A stretch of 38,829 nucleotides of DNA from Chloroflexota bacterium (GTDB lineage: Bacteria > Chloroflexota > Dehalococcoidia > JACPQK01): positions 1 to 38,829 of the forward strand of contig JACPQM010000028.1 in NCBI GenBank assembly GCA_016190505.1. The letters are read 5' to 3'. Shown here in pieces: positions 25,528 through 32,842 of this stretch. Within the stretch, counting starts at the first letter, position 1. The number at the start of each line of letters is the position of its first letter. Below the pieces are notes generated by a model that was given only the letters and a program-made list of their open reading frames with translations, searched no databases and was not told the DNA's origin. The position numbers and the translations under genes were made by a program.

Positions 25528-26100
25528 CTATGGGCGAGGCATTTCTTCGTGGTAACGTCGCCAGACCTTCCCGGCGGCGGCCTGGGCCCGGAGCTGCGCC
25601 GCCAGCGCCAGGGCCAGTCCCGACTCGACGATGAGCGCGGCCAGGGCAGTACGATCGAACGTCTCGGCCTGGGCGTGAACGTGGGCGTGCCCGTCCAGTC
25701 CCGCCAGGGGCAGGCCCACGGTATGCGCCACCACCAGCAGAAGCAGGAGGCCAATGGTGGCCCCAAGGCCGGCCACAAGCAGCGGCACCGAGCGGGGCCG
25801 GTCCAGCAGGGCCGGGGCATAGGCCCCCTGCCAGAAGGCCACCGCCAGGAAGAAGAGGCCTTCAAGCGGCTGCTCCGACAGGTGCTCCAGCATGGCCCAG
25901 CCATGGACCTGGGCCGCCACGAAAGAGAGGCCGGCGGCCAGGTAGACGAACGGACGCAGCGAATCCCGCCGTCTGGCAGGGGTCTCCTCGCCGTGGGGCC
26001 TGGCCGGCGCCCGCGCCGTGGCCAAAAGACGGCGGGCGATGCCCCCGGCGGTGTTCCGCCGCCGGGTCTCGTCGCCTAAGGTGTCGGTTCCAGTCGTCAT
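25528..26100 (-). CDS. Four-helix membrane protein with HAHVHA segment
   Basis: A 190-residue protein of unrecognised family with about four membrane helices after a basic N-terminal region of 45 residues. The loop before the last helix contains GLDGHAHVHAQAE, a possible metal-binding patch. It lies downstream of the multicopper oxidase on the same strand and separated from it by a strong hairpin, so a copper-related role is possible by context only. Two ATG codons (26103, 26100) are adjacent; the second is better spaced from GGAGGT. Confidence 0.65.
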   Translation of the reverse strand: MTTGTDTLGDETRRRNTAGGIARRLLATARAPARPHGEETPARRRDSLRPFVYLAAGLSFVAAQVHGWAMLEHLSEQPLEGLFFLAVAFWQGAYAPALLDRPRSVPLLVAGLGATIGLLLLLVVAHTVGLPLAGLDGHAHVHAQAETFDRTALAALIVESGLALALAAQLRAQAAAGKVWRRYHEEMPRP

Positions 26101-26145
26101 CATCCACCTCCGCCATGCCTGAGGGACCCCCCGCTCCGGCGAGGG

Positions 26146-26183
26146 TTCAGGCGCCCCGGCGCTCTGACGCCGGGGCGCCTGAA
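26146..26183 (-). terminator. 16-bp stem hairpin after the multicopper oxidase gene
   Basis: TTCAGGCGCCCCGGCG (26146-26161) pairs perfectly with 26168-26183 around a 6-nt CTCTGA loop. It begins 8 bp beyond the oxidase stop codon on the minus strand. There is no T-run, so it is either a terminator of atypical form or an mRNA stabilising structure before the membrane-protein gene. Confidence 0.6.
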
Positions 26184-26190
26184 GGACCCC

Positions 26191-28224
26191 CTACGGGACG
26201 ATGTCCCACCCGAACATCATCGCGTGGTCCTCGTGCGCCAGGTTGTGGCAGTGGCAGACATACTTGCCCACGAAGGTCCTGAACTGCCGGACGACCACCA
26301 CCGACTCGCCCTCGTCCAGCGCGATCACGTCCTCCTTCGAAACGTCATCCGGGTGGCGCGTGTCAGGGACGGACTTGCCATCCCGCATGACCACGCGGTG
26401 CTCCTCTTCATGGATGTGTATCGGATGGACCCAGCCGCCACCACCGTTCCGGATCTCCCACGCCTCCCAACTGCCTCGCTTCGGGGACGCGTATGACCTG
26501 GTGTGGTCGAAAGGCTCACCATTGATCAGCCACTCGGCCTCCGGGCCGCCACTGCCGCGGCTCAGCTCGAACACCCGCCTGTTGTCCACCAACTCCTTCA
26601 GCTCCTGGGGAGATGGGAAGCTGGGGACAGCGCGCAGCGCGGGGGGGATAAGGCTGTTGTCCGGCGCGTCGTCCCCAATAACGATCTTCATCACCGGCAC
26701 CTTGTAGTCCGGGTCAGCGGAGTCCGGCTTGCGGCCGTCTGTCATCTTCAGGACGTTTACCAGGTAGACCACGTCGCCTTTCCGGGTCGGACTGCCGTCA
26801 ATGTACCTGGTGAAGTCTACGATGGCCTCCCGGCGCTTCGCCGGCCACAGCTCGAAGGAATCGCGGGCGATGGGGGCGGGCATGAGGCCACCGTCGGTGG
26901 CGATCTGGAGGAACTTCATGGACTGCTGCCCGTCGGGCAGCCGGTACTGGCCCTGCAGCTCCTCCCCGCCGTATCCCAGCGACGCCGCCGCCTTCGGGCC
27001 GGCGGTCGAGCTCATGAGCTTGAACTCGTAGATGCGGGAGATGGAGGCGTCCAGGAAGCGCAGGCGGTACTTGCGCCGCTTGACCTCAAGCACCGGGTAG
27101 GCCACCCCATTCACCGTGAAGATGTCGCCTACGAAGCCTTTGTTGATGAGGTGGCGGAAGAAGGTCTTGCCCCACCACTCCGGGTGGGTCTCGCCGCTTC
27201 CGCTATGGAAGTCCTTGTGGGGCGTGACCCCGTCGTCCAGCGCCACGTCGTAGAAGGCGAGCGGGATGTCGTACTCGACATCGAAGGAGCCGTCCGGGTT
27301 GTTCGTCCGCGCCCCGGGCAGGCGGAGCCCTCTGCTCTCGTCCCCCATGTCCATATCCCCGGCAGGGTCATAGAGGGGGTAAAGACCGACCATGCCTTTG
27401 TAGACATTGGCCGAGGTATGGTCCATGAAATGGTCGTGGTACCACAGGAAGGACTGCTTCTGCCGGTCATCGCCTCCAGCCGGGTAGCCCAGATAGAGGT
27501 TATCGGACCACTGCCCGGGGTAGTAGCCCGGGGTCTTGTAGAAGGGATTGCCGTCACTCTCCGCTGCCGTATGGCCGTTGTGCTGGTGGGTGAGGGACCC
27601 CCAATCAGGGCTCCCGAAGTCCTGGCGGTCAAGGTTAAGCGGGTTCTCGTCCAGGTGGTTCTCGAAGCGCACCAGGACCGGCCGGCCGTACTCGGCATTG
27701 ATCATGGGTCCCGGGAACGTGCCGTTGAAGCCGTAGATGGTGCTCGGGGGCAGGTCTCGCTCCGTCCCCGCCTGGAACCGGTTGCGCCGTTCGTCCCACG
27801 AGACTGCCGGCCGGCCGTTGCGGTCTATTGGGAGCACCTTCGATGAGGTGAAGCGATGGGCAGCTACCTGTAGCTTGACCTGGTAAACGATGGGGTCGGG
27901 CAGGCCGAGCTGGCTCGTCCAGATCTGGTGCATCCCTCCGTCGGAGTCCTGCTGGCCGACGCCTGGCCCCGGCGGGCTGCTCCAGGCGCTGAATACCGAA
28001 CGCGGCACGGGGGCCAGCGCCTGCGGTATGGGAAGCGGCTCGTTGAACGGATCGAGTATTAGCGGGCTGGTCGGATACTTTTCAATATAGGCGCTGCCGG
28101 CCGAAGCCCCGGTGGGGTGGAGTGCGGTCTCGATCAGACGCCCCGCCGCAACGGGTAGCAGCAGACCCCCGACACCCACGGCCCCGTATTTCAGGAATTC
28201 GCGTCGCGTTAGTTGTCCTCTCAT
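26191..28224 (-). CDS. Tat-exported multicopper oxidase (CotA/bilirubin oxidase-like)
   Basis: A 677-residue protein. The N-terminus is a Tat signal (RREFLKYGAVGVGGLLL). Copper motifs, in order: HQHNGH (His213/His215), WYHDHFMDHTSANVY, HPIHIH near residue 600 and the C-terminal HCHNLAHEDHAMM carrying the type 1 Cys-His-Met set. It should oxidise phenols, bilirubin-like compounds or metal ions such as Mn(II) or Cu(I) with O2 outside the cytoplasm. Substrate is uncertain. Spacing of the copper motifs is as in CotA-type three-domain oxidases, with larger loops. The start has AGGGAGAG upstream. It is divergent from a MerR-controlled redox operon and close to the exported Ig-like proteins. Confidence 0.92.
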   Translation of the reverse strand: MRGQLTRREFLKYGAVGVGGLLLPVAAGRLIETALHPTGASAGSAYIEKYPTSPLILDPFNEPLPIPQALAPVPRSVFSAWSSPPGPGVGQQDSDGGMHQIWTSQLGLPDPIVYQVKLQVAAHRFTSSKVLPIDRNGRPAVSWDERRNRFQAGTERDLPPSTIYGFNGTFPGPMINAEYGRPVLVRFENHLDENPLNLDRQDFGSPDWGSLTHQHNGHTAAESDGNPFYKTPGYYPGQWSDNLYLGYPAGGDDRQKQSFLWYHDHFMDHTSANVYKGMVGLYPLYDPAGDMDMGDESRGLRLPGARTNNPDGSFDVEYDIPLAFYDVALDDGVTPHKDFHSGSGETHPEWWGKTFFRHLINKGFVGDIFTVNGVAYPVLEVKRRKYRLRFLDASISRIYEFKLMSSTAGPKAAASLGYGGEELQGQYRLPDGQQSMKFLQIATDGGLMPAPIARDSFELWPAKRREAIVDFTRYIDGSPTRKGDVVYLVNVLKMTDGRKPDSADPDYKVPVMKIVIGDDAPDNSLIPPALRAVPSFPSPQELKELVDNRRVFELSRGSGGPEAEWLINGEPFDHTRSYASPKRGSWEAWEIRNGGGGWVHPIHIHEEEHRVVMRDGKSVPDTRHPDDVSKEDVIALDEGESVVVVRQFRTFVGKYVCHCHNLAHEDHAMMFGWDIVP

Positions 28225-28592
28225 TTTGTCTCTCCCTGTTCCTTTATATCTTGCTCCTCATTCATCCTGTTCCTCAGGTCGTTTGCTACCCCAAATGTCC
28301 CTCCCCCTTATCTCCACTGCTACGGTATAGCCTACTACTTAGCAACTCTTCTCTTCAGTAACCTGGGTTACCGTCGTATCCCCAGAATACTTCGTCTCAA
28401 AGAAAGGAACCGTCGGCCAGCCGACAAACCACCGCGCCGGCCAAAGCAACACGGTGCGGGGGTTGCCAGTTACGTCACAGCCCTTACGTAATGGCTTGAC
28501 AATCACCTAACTGGATGATATGCTCCTCCCGGCGCGAGATTGACCGTTTTTTCAGTTGACGGGATGGGGGTCGAGCTATCACCAGCGAGCTA
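28225..28592. other. Divergent intergenic region with two inverted-repeat sites
   Basis: Between the oxidase and the MerR gene lie a palindrome GTAACC-TG-GGTTAC (28358-28371) and an inverted repeat GCCAGTTACGT (28465-28475)...ACGTAATGGC (28486-28495), which abuts the MerR promoter. The half-site GGTAAC resembles the operator half-site GGTAACA at 17.0 and 21.4 kb. The promoter of the oxidase was not resolved. No small gene was seen. Confidence 0.4.
28496..28524 (+). promoter_or_regulatory. Promoter of the MerR-flavodoxin-QueG-like operon
   Basis: TTGACA (28496-28501) and TATGCT (28519-28524) are 17 bp apart. The spacer is an imperfect dyad, ATCACCTAACTGGATGAT. This is a likely MerR-family operator, though the spacing is the ordinary 17 bp rather than 19-20. 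Confidence 0.55.
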
Positions 28593-29003
28593 CTGCAGAT
28601 AGGCGAATTGGCCAAGAGAGCGGGGGTCAGCCTGCGCACAGTGCGCTACTACGAGGAGATAGGCCTGCTGCCGCCCGCGAGCTTGACCTCTGGCGGTATT
28701 CGACTGTATAGCCAGCGAGATGTTACCCGGCTCCGCTTTATCCGGCGGCTCAAGGCCCTGGGCATGAGCATAGAGGAGATAAGGTTGAGTCTGGGCCTGG
28801 AGCCGCCCCAGGGGCGCCGCCCGCGCGTGGAGCGCACTTTGGAGCTGCTGCAGCTCCAGAAGGTGAAGACGGGACAGCAGATGGCCGAGCTGGTCCAGCT
28901 TCAAAGAGAGGTGGAGGAGGCGCTGGCGTACGTGGGCCGTTGCACCACATGTGCTCCGCAGAAGTGTGCTCCGGGTTGCCCCAGCCTGAAGTACCTTCTG
29001 TAA
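28593..29003 (+). CDS. MerR-family regulator with Cys-rich C-terminus
   Basis: About 136 residues. The DNA-binding domain reads IGELAKRAGVSLRTVRYYEEIGLLPP. A coiled helix follows, then a C-terminal cluster C-x2-C-x4-C-x3-C (RCTTCAPQKCAPGCP) that could hold an Fe-S cluster or a metal; SoxR has a comparable but differently spaced cluster. The start is unclear: no ATG, GTG or TTG gives the full domain. CTG at 28593 is used here, ATC at 28578 (GGGGGT upstream) is possible, and TTG at 28608 would cut into the first helix. It heads the operon with flavodoxin and QueG-like genes and probably controls it. Confidence 0.8.
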   Translation: MQIGELAKRAGVSLRTVRYYEEIGLLPPASLTSGGIRLYSQRDVTRLRFIRRLKALGMSIEEIRLSLGLEPPQGRRPRVERTLELLQLQKVKTGQQMAELVQLQREVEEALAYVGRCTTCAPQKCAPGCPSLKYLL

Positions 29004-29037
29004 CATGACCAGCCAAGTTAGTGTCTAAGGAGGCGAG

Positions 29038-29469
29038 ATGTCACAAGTCCTGGTCCTGTACCACTCTTTCACTGGCAAATGCCAGGAGCTGGCCGAGTCC
29101 GCAGCAGAGGGCGCCCAGAGCGCCGGCGCCGAGGCGTCCACGAAGGACATCGCTGAGGCTACCATTGAGGACCTGGCCTCAGCCGATGCCGTCATCATCG
29201 GCACTCCGCAGCCCCTGGGCATCATTGCTGGGGAGACCAAGAAATTCTTCGAGCGCACCTGGCGTGAACGGGAGAAAGCAGGGAAGGGAAAACCCCTGGG
29301 GGTTTTTGTGACTCACGTCAGCGACCCTTCTGGGACTCTGGAGTTCCTGGGCAAGATGGGGGACCGCTACGGGATGACGAAGCACGGCGAGTGGGTGACT
29401 GTGAAAAGGGACGAGGTAGAGGCTGGCAAAGACCTCTGCCGGAAGCTCGGGGCCAGCATCGTGGCTTAG
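29038..29469 (+). CDS. Flavodoxin/NAD(P)H-quinone-oxidoreductase-like flavoprotein
   Basis: A 143-residue flavodoxin fold. The FMN phosphate loop reads VLYHSFTGKCQELA, followed by an IIGTPQPLG segment and a THVSDPSGTLEFLGKM region. It is probably a one- or two-electron carrier feeding the 4Fe-4S protein and/or the reductive dehalogenase homologue encoded downstream. The start at 29038 has AAGGAGG. It lies 34 bp after the MerR gene. Confidence 0.8.
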   Translation: MSQVLVLYHSFTGKCQELAESAAEGAQSAGAEASTKDIAEATIEDLASADAVIIGTPQPLGIIAGETKKFFERTWREREKAGKGKPLGVFVTHVSDPSGTLEFLGKMGDRYGMTKHGEWVTVKRDEVEAGKDLCRKLGASIVA

Positions 29470-29538
29470 CCACTGGCCCACCGCCGGAAGCGGCTGAAGG
29501 TCAAGGAAGCCTCTTCTTGATAGGAAAGGAGACCCCTA

Positions 29539-30450
29539 TTGGCAAGGGTTGAGACCAGAGTCAGCTTTGCGGCCAACCCCGCCCGGTTTCTTGAGGAGGA
29601 GATCAAGGCCTTTGTTCTGGAGAACCCCGACAACTCCCTCAAGGACATTGACGGTAGCCCGATCTTCGAGGAGCCTCTGGTGGGCTTCGCCGATGGAGAC
29701 GACCGCCTATTCTATGACTACAAACAGATCATCGGCGATTTCCACCTGACACCACGCGAGGTGCTGGAGAGGCACCTCAGCAAGAGCCTCGGCGAGGCGG
29801 AGTCGCAGATTGAAGGGATCAGCGTTATCTGCTGGACGCTGCCGTTCGGCAAGGAGACGAGGCTTGCCAACAGCAAGATGACCGAAGGGCCCTCCCGGCA
29901 GTGGAACAACGCCCGCTGGCTGGGCCAGCCCCTGAATGACAGCCTGGCCCGGCACGTGGTCTCCTGCCTGGAGGAACGGGGATATCGGGCGGTGGCCCCC
30001 GATAAGGCTCCTTTCTTCGAGGTGCGTAGCCTCCCCAACGGACGCTGCTCCAACTTCTCTCTCCGGCACGCCGCCTACGCGGCCGGGCTGGGGACCTTCA
30101 GCCTCAGCGACGGCCTGATTACCCCCAAGGGGATAGCCATGTGGTGCAACAGCGTGGTTACCGACCTGGAGCTGCCGCCTACCCCCAGGAGCTACGTCAG
30201 TCATGTGGCCAACTGTCCCTTCCTGGTGGATGGCTCCTGTGGAGCTTGCATCAAACGCTGTCCCGCTGGTGCTATCACCGCTCAGGGCCATGACAAGAAC
30301 AGGTGCCGGGAGGAGCTCTATGTCACTCAAAAACACTGGTTGGAGAAGCCGGGCTATATTAGGGGGACGTATGCCGGCTGCGGCCTGTGCCTGACCAGGG
30401 TGCCTTGCGAGTCAAGAATACCTAAAGTCAAGGCACCCTTGAGACCTTGA
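29539..30450 (+). CDS. QueG-like 4Fe-4S double-cluster protein
   Basis: A 303-residue protein resembling the iron-sulfur half of epoxyqueuosine reductase and reductive dehalogenases. AAYAAGLGTFSLSDGLITPKG matches the conserved block before the clusters. Cluster 1 is CGACIKRCP with an upstream Cys; cluster 2 comes from CGLCLTRVPCESRIP. The C-terminal HEAT-like part of full QueG is missing, so this is probably not the tRNA-modifying enzyme. Together with the downstream RdhA-like gene it may deliver electrons or carry its own reductase activity. TTG start at 29539 with AGGAAAGGAG. Confidence 0.78.
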   Translation: MARVETRVSFAANPARFLEEEIKAFVLENPDNSLKDIDGSPIFEEPLVGFADGDDRLFYDYKQIIGDFHLTPREVLERHLSKSLGEAESQIEGISVICWTLPFGKETRLANSKMTEGPSRQWNNARWLGQPLNDSLARHVVSCLEERGYRAVAPDKAPFFEVRSLPNGRCSNFSLRHAAYAAGLGTFSLSDGLITPKGIAMWCNSVVTDLELPPTPRSYVSHVANCPFLVDGSCGACIKRCPAGAITAQGHDKNRCREELYVTQKHWLEKPGYIRGTYAGCGLCLTRVPCESRIPKVKAPLRP

Positions 30451-30595
30451 TCCGTGGGGCCTGATTCAACGAGCCTACCCATTGGGTGAACTGGAGGGTT
30501 TTGGCGAGAAGGGTGAACTATGAGGCTCTGGTGCGCGATGCCCATATTGTCTGCCAGGCCGAAAACACCCCCGTTCAGTATACCCAACTAACCGA

Positions 30596-30625
30596 TTGAC
30601 GGCTCGAGTCGGCGAGCGGTATATT
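30596..30625 (+). promoter_or_regulatory. Putative rdhA promoter with operator in spacer
   Basis: TTGACG (30596-30601) and TATATT (30620-30625) are 18 bp apart. Inside the spacer is an inverted repeat GCTCG-AGTCGG-CGAGC (30602-30617), suitable for a repressor or an activator that acts between the hexamers. It lies 65 bp upstream of the RdhA-like start. Confidence 0.5.
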
Positions 30626-30690
30626 CTGCTCATCCCGTCGGCACCCGCCACCGGAAGCATCTCCGGACTAGACCAGATGAGGAGGCAGCC

Positions 30691-31839
30691 ATGAGGCCAC
30701 CCAGGGAGGCAGACAGGCCAACCTACGACATTGTGGGCCCCGTCGTGCGCTATGACCAGCGGGACCACCCCAACGCCCGCATTCTTCTGAAGCCGGGCAT
30801 TGCGGAGTACGAGGAATACTACTCCCAACACCCCGAGCTCCGGGAGTGGGACGATGAGAACCGCCGCCTCAGGTCACAGGCCATCAGCTTGCACAGGAAG
30901 AAGGACCCCGTCAACGAGTGGTTTAGCGAGGCGGCCGGCCTAGGCCGCCGGCTGCTGGCCAGCCGGGCTATCGTAGGCGATGGGGCCTCAGCGCCTCTGG
31001 GAAACCCGGTGGACGCGGACCCCGCGGAGATGTCCCGCAAGCTGAAAGCCTTCGGCCGCTACCTGGGAGCCGGACGGGTCCGGATCACCAGGCTGAACCC
31101 CGACTGGGTGTATACCACCTATGCCCACCCATATATCCCGGACGAAGAGTCCGGCGCCCCTGTACGCCTGGACTACAATTACGTCGTCTGCATGGCCATT
31201 CCCCAGGACCAGGACATGATAGCCAACGGCTTTGGCATGGCCATGTCCACGGAGACTCAATGGAAGTATTCCCTGGGCGCCCTCATCTCGGTCACCATGG
31301 CCCACTTCATACGCTCCCTGGGCTGGCCGGCCCGGGCGCTGCCGCCGGGCAACTCGCCCTACCTGGTGGTGCCCACCTTCGTAGATGCCGGCATCGGCGA
31401 GCAGGGCCGCTGTGGCCACGTGGTGACCAAGGAGTTCGGCAACACTTTCCGGCCCGGCGCCGTGGCCACCAATCTGCCCCTGGAGACGGACAGGCCGGTG
31501 GACTTCGGGCTCCAGGACTTCTGCGAGAAGTGCCTGATATGCGCCGAGGCCTGTCCGTCAGGCGCTATCTCCAGTGGCGGAAAGCAGGTGGTCCGGGGAG
31601 TCAGGAGATGGCAATTTGACGCCGACAAGTGCCGCCGGTTCTGGGACAGCATTGGTGGCTCCTGCGGCATTTGTCAGGCGGTCTGCCCGTGGAGCCATCC
31701 CAGCAACTGGTTCCACAACACCGTGCGGGAGCTGGGGGAAAGCTTCCCCTTCCTTCGCCGCCTGCTTATCTACGGGGAGAAGGCCGTCTACGGCAAGTTC
31801 AAGCCCCGGCCGGCACCCTCGTGGATGAAACCCAACTGA
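30691..31839 (+). CDS. rdhA: Reductive dehalogenase homologue (soluble, no Tat signal)
   Basis: A 382-residue RdhA-type protein. The corrinoid domain has SVTMAHFIRSLGWPARALPPGN, AGIGEQGRCG and FRPGAVATNLPLETDRPVDFG, matching RdhA conserved blocks. Cluster 1 ligands are Cys278, Cys281, Cys284 and Cys288 (CEKCLICAEACP), and cluster 2 ligands Cys314, Cys325, Cys328 and Cys332. The C-terminus CPWSHPSNWFHNTVREL is typical. It lacks the Tat signal of respiratory enzymes, is shorter than them, and no rdhB anchor is present, so it is probably cytosolic and catabolic or a related B12-dependent reductase. The start at 30691 has GAGGAGG upstream. Electron partners may be the flavodoxin and QueG-like protein. 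Confidence 0.88.
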   Translation: MRPPREADRPTYDIVGPVVRYDQRDHPNARILLKPGIAEYEEYYSQHPELREWDDENRRLRSQAISLHRKKDPVNEWFSEAAGLGRRLLASRAIVGDGASAPLGNPVDADPAEMSRKLKAFGRYLGAGRVRITRLNPDWVYTTYAHPYIPDEESGAPVRLDYNYVVCMAIPQDQDMIANGFGMAMSTETQWKYSLGALISVTMAHFIRSLGWPARALPPGNSPYLVVPTFVDAGIGEQGRCGHVVTKEFGNTFRPGAVATNLPLETDRPVDFGLQDFCEKCLICAEACPSGAISSGGKQVVRGVRRWQFDADKCRRFWDSIGGSCGICQAVCPWSHPSNWFHNTVRELGESFPFLRRLLIYGEKAVYGKFKPRPAPSWMKPN

Positions 31840-31889
31840 TCCACCACCTCCCATGGGACAGGGCATCCCCAAGAACGGCGATTGACCCT

Positions 31890-31915
31890 GTAGGTGCCAG
31901 CGCATCGGCACTTAC
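31890..31915 (+). terminator. Hairpin after the rdhA-like gene
   Basis: GTAGGTGCC (31890-31898) pairs with GGCACTTAC (31907-31915), one G-U pair, around an 8-nt loop, 50 bp after the stop. There is no T-run, so this is a weak candidate. Confidence 0.35.
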
Positions 31916-31973
31916 AAGCCCTTGAAGGGAACATCCTCCCGTCATTGAAAGCTTCTCGGGGTATCCATCCCCG

Positions 31974-32002
31974 TTGATGTGTCCTGATACAAGTGGTAAC
32001 AT
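31974..32002 (+). promoter_or_regulatory. Possible promoter for the small-protein/protease pair
   Basis: TTGATG (31974-31979) and TAACAT (31997-32002) with 17-bp spacing, about 95 bp before the first start codon. Weak match. Confidence 0.3.
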
Positions 32003-32099
32003 GCTGTAGAATTGGAATGCACCAACAAAGACACTGTTCGGCTCGTGCAGAAAGAGTGCGTGCCGTTTAATACCCATCATGAGCACAGGAGACAGGATC

Positions 32100-32327
32100 G
32101 TGGATGAAGTAATGACTATTGAGGACATCAGGACTAGGTTTGACTCTGAATGGGTGCTGATTGAAGACCCGGAGACTGATGATGAGCTTCAGATTCTGGG
32201 TGGCAAAGTGCTCCATCACAGCAAAGACCGAGACGAAGTCTACCGCAAAGGCGTTGCTCTCCGTCCCCACAGATCTGCTGTGGTCTACACCGGTGAGATT
32301 CCAGACGACACTGCGGTTGTGCTGTGA
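32100..32327 (+). CDS. Small conserved-type hypothetical protein, partner of retropepsin gene
   Basis: A 75-residue soluble protein, MDEVMTIEDIRTRFDSEWVL... with IEDPETDDELQILGGKV and HSKDRDEVYRK. Function is unknown; from memory, similar short proteins sit next to aspartyl-protease genes in many bacteria. GTG at 32100 has AGGAG 8 bp upstream; ATG at 32079 and 32112 are alternatives. Its stop overlaps the next start (GTGA), so the two are coupled. Confidence 0.7.
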   Translation: MDEVMTIEDIRTRFDSEWVLIEDPETDDELQILGGKVLHHSKDRDEVYRKGVALRPHRSAVVYTGEIPDDTAVVL

Positions 32328-32707
32328 ACTACTCGTTCAATGCCCAACGGGGTCTCGTTATCATCCAAACTGAGGTATGGGGTCCGTCCGGGAGCATCGT
32401 GTTGCGTCTTGCGCTCGATACAGGTGCGACCGCGACAATGATCAACGTCGCGCCGCTTACGGCAATCGGATACGATCCGTCTCTGGCCCCAGATCGTGTG
32501 CAAGTCACGACAGGAAGTGGGGTTGAATATGCGCCTCTCCTCCGAGTCACTCGAATCAAGTCCATTGGGCAGGAGCGCCTTGACTTTCCTGTTCTGGCTC
32601 ACACTCTTCCCCCAAGTGCAAGCATAGATGGTCTTCTGGGACTGGATTTTCTGCGACGACAAATGTTGCAGATCGACTTCCGGCAAGGAACCATCATCTT
32701 GAACTAA
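32324..32707 (+). CDS. Retropepsin-like aspartic protease
   Basis: A 127-residue single-domain protein. The catalytic-type motif LALDTGATATMI is at about residues 28-39, and the second conserved block IDGLLGLDFLRR ends the fold, as in retropepsin-like proteins (Asp_protease_2 type). It would work as a homodimer. No signal peptide. It starts at GTG overlapping the preceding stop. Role unknown; a small two-gene unit of this kind recalls toxin-antitoxin or stress pairs, but evidence is lacking. Confidence 0.8.
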   Translation: MNYSFNAQRGLVIIQTEVWGPSGSIVLRLALDTGATATMINVAPLTAIGYDPSLAPDRVQVTTGSGVEYAPLLRVTRIKSIGQERLDFPVLAHTLPPSASIDGLLGLDFLRRQMLQIDFRQGTIILN

Positions 32708-32842
32708 CTCGATCGGCTATACCCGAACATCGCGACCACCGAGGGACTCGCCCGCCCCGCCAGTGAGCGCCAGCATCGTCTCGAACCAAACCGGATAGCG
32801 CTAGACCCCTTAGGCGCTCCCGCCCAGGCGTATTCCCGGTGT

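Noticed and set aside
26503..27846. Long open frame opposite the multicopper oxidase (447 codons)
   Set aside because: The oxidase copper motifs are on the minus strand; the opposite product is compositionally a shadow.
29539..30450. Calling this gene queG (epoxyqueuosine reductase)
   Set aside because: The C-terminal region of true QueG is missing and the context is a reductive dehalogenase locus.
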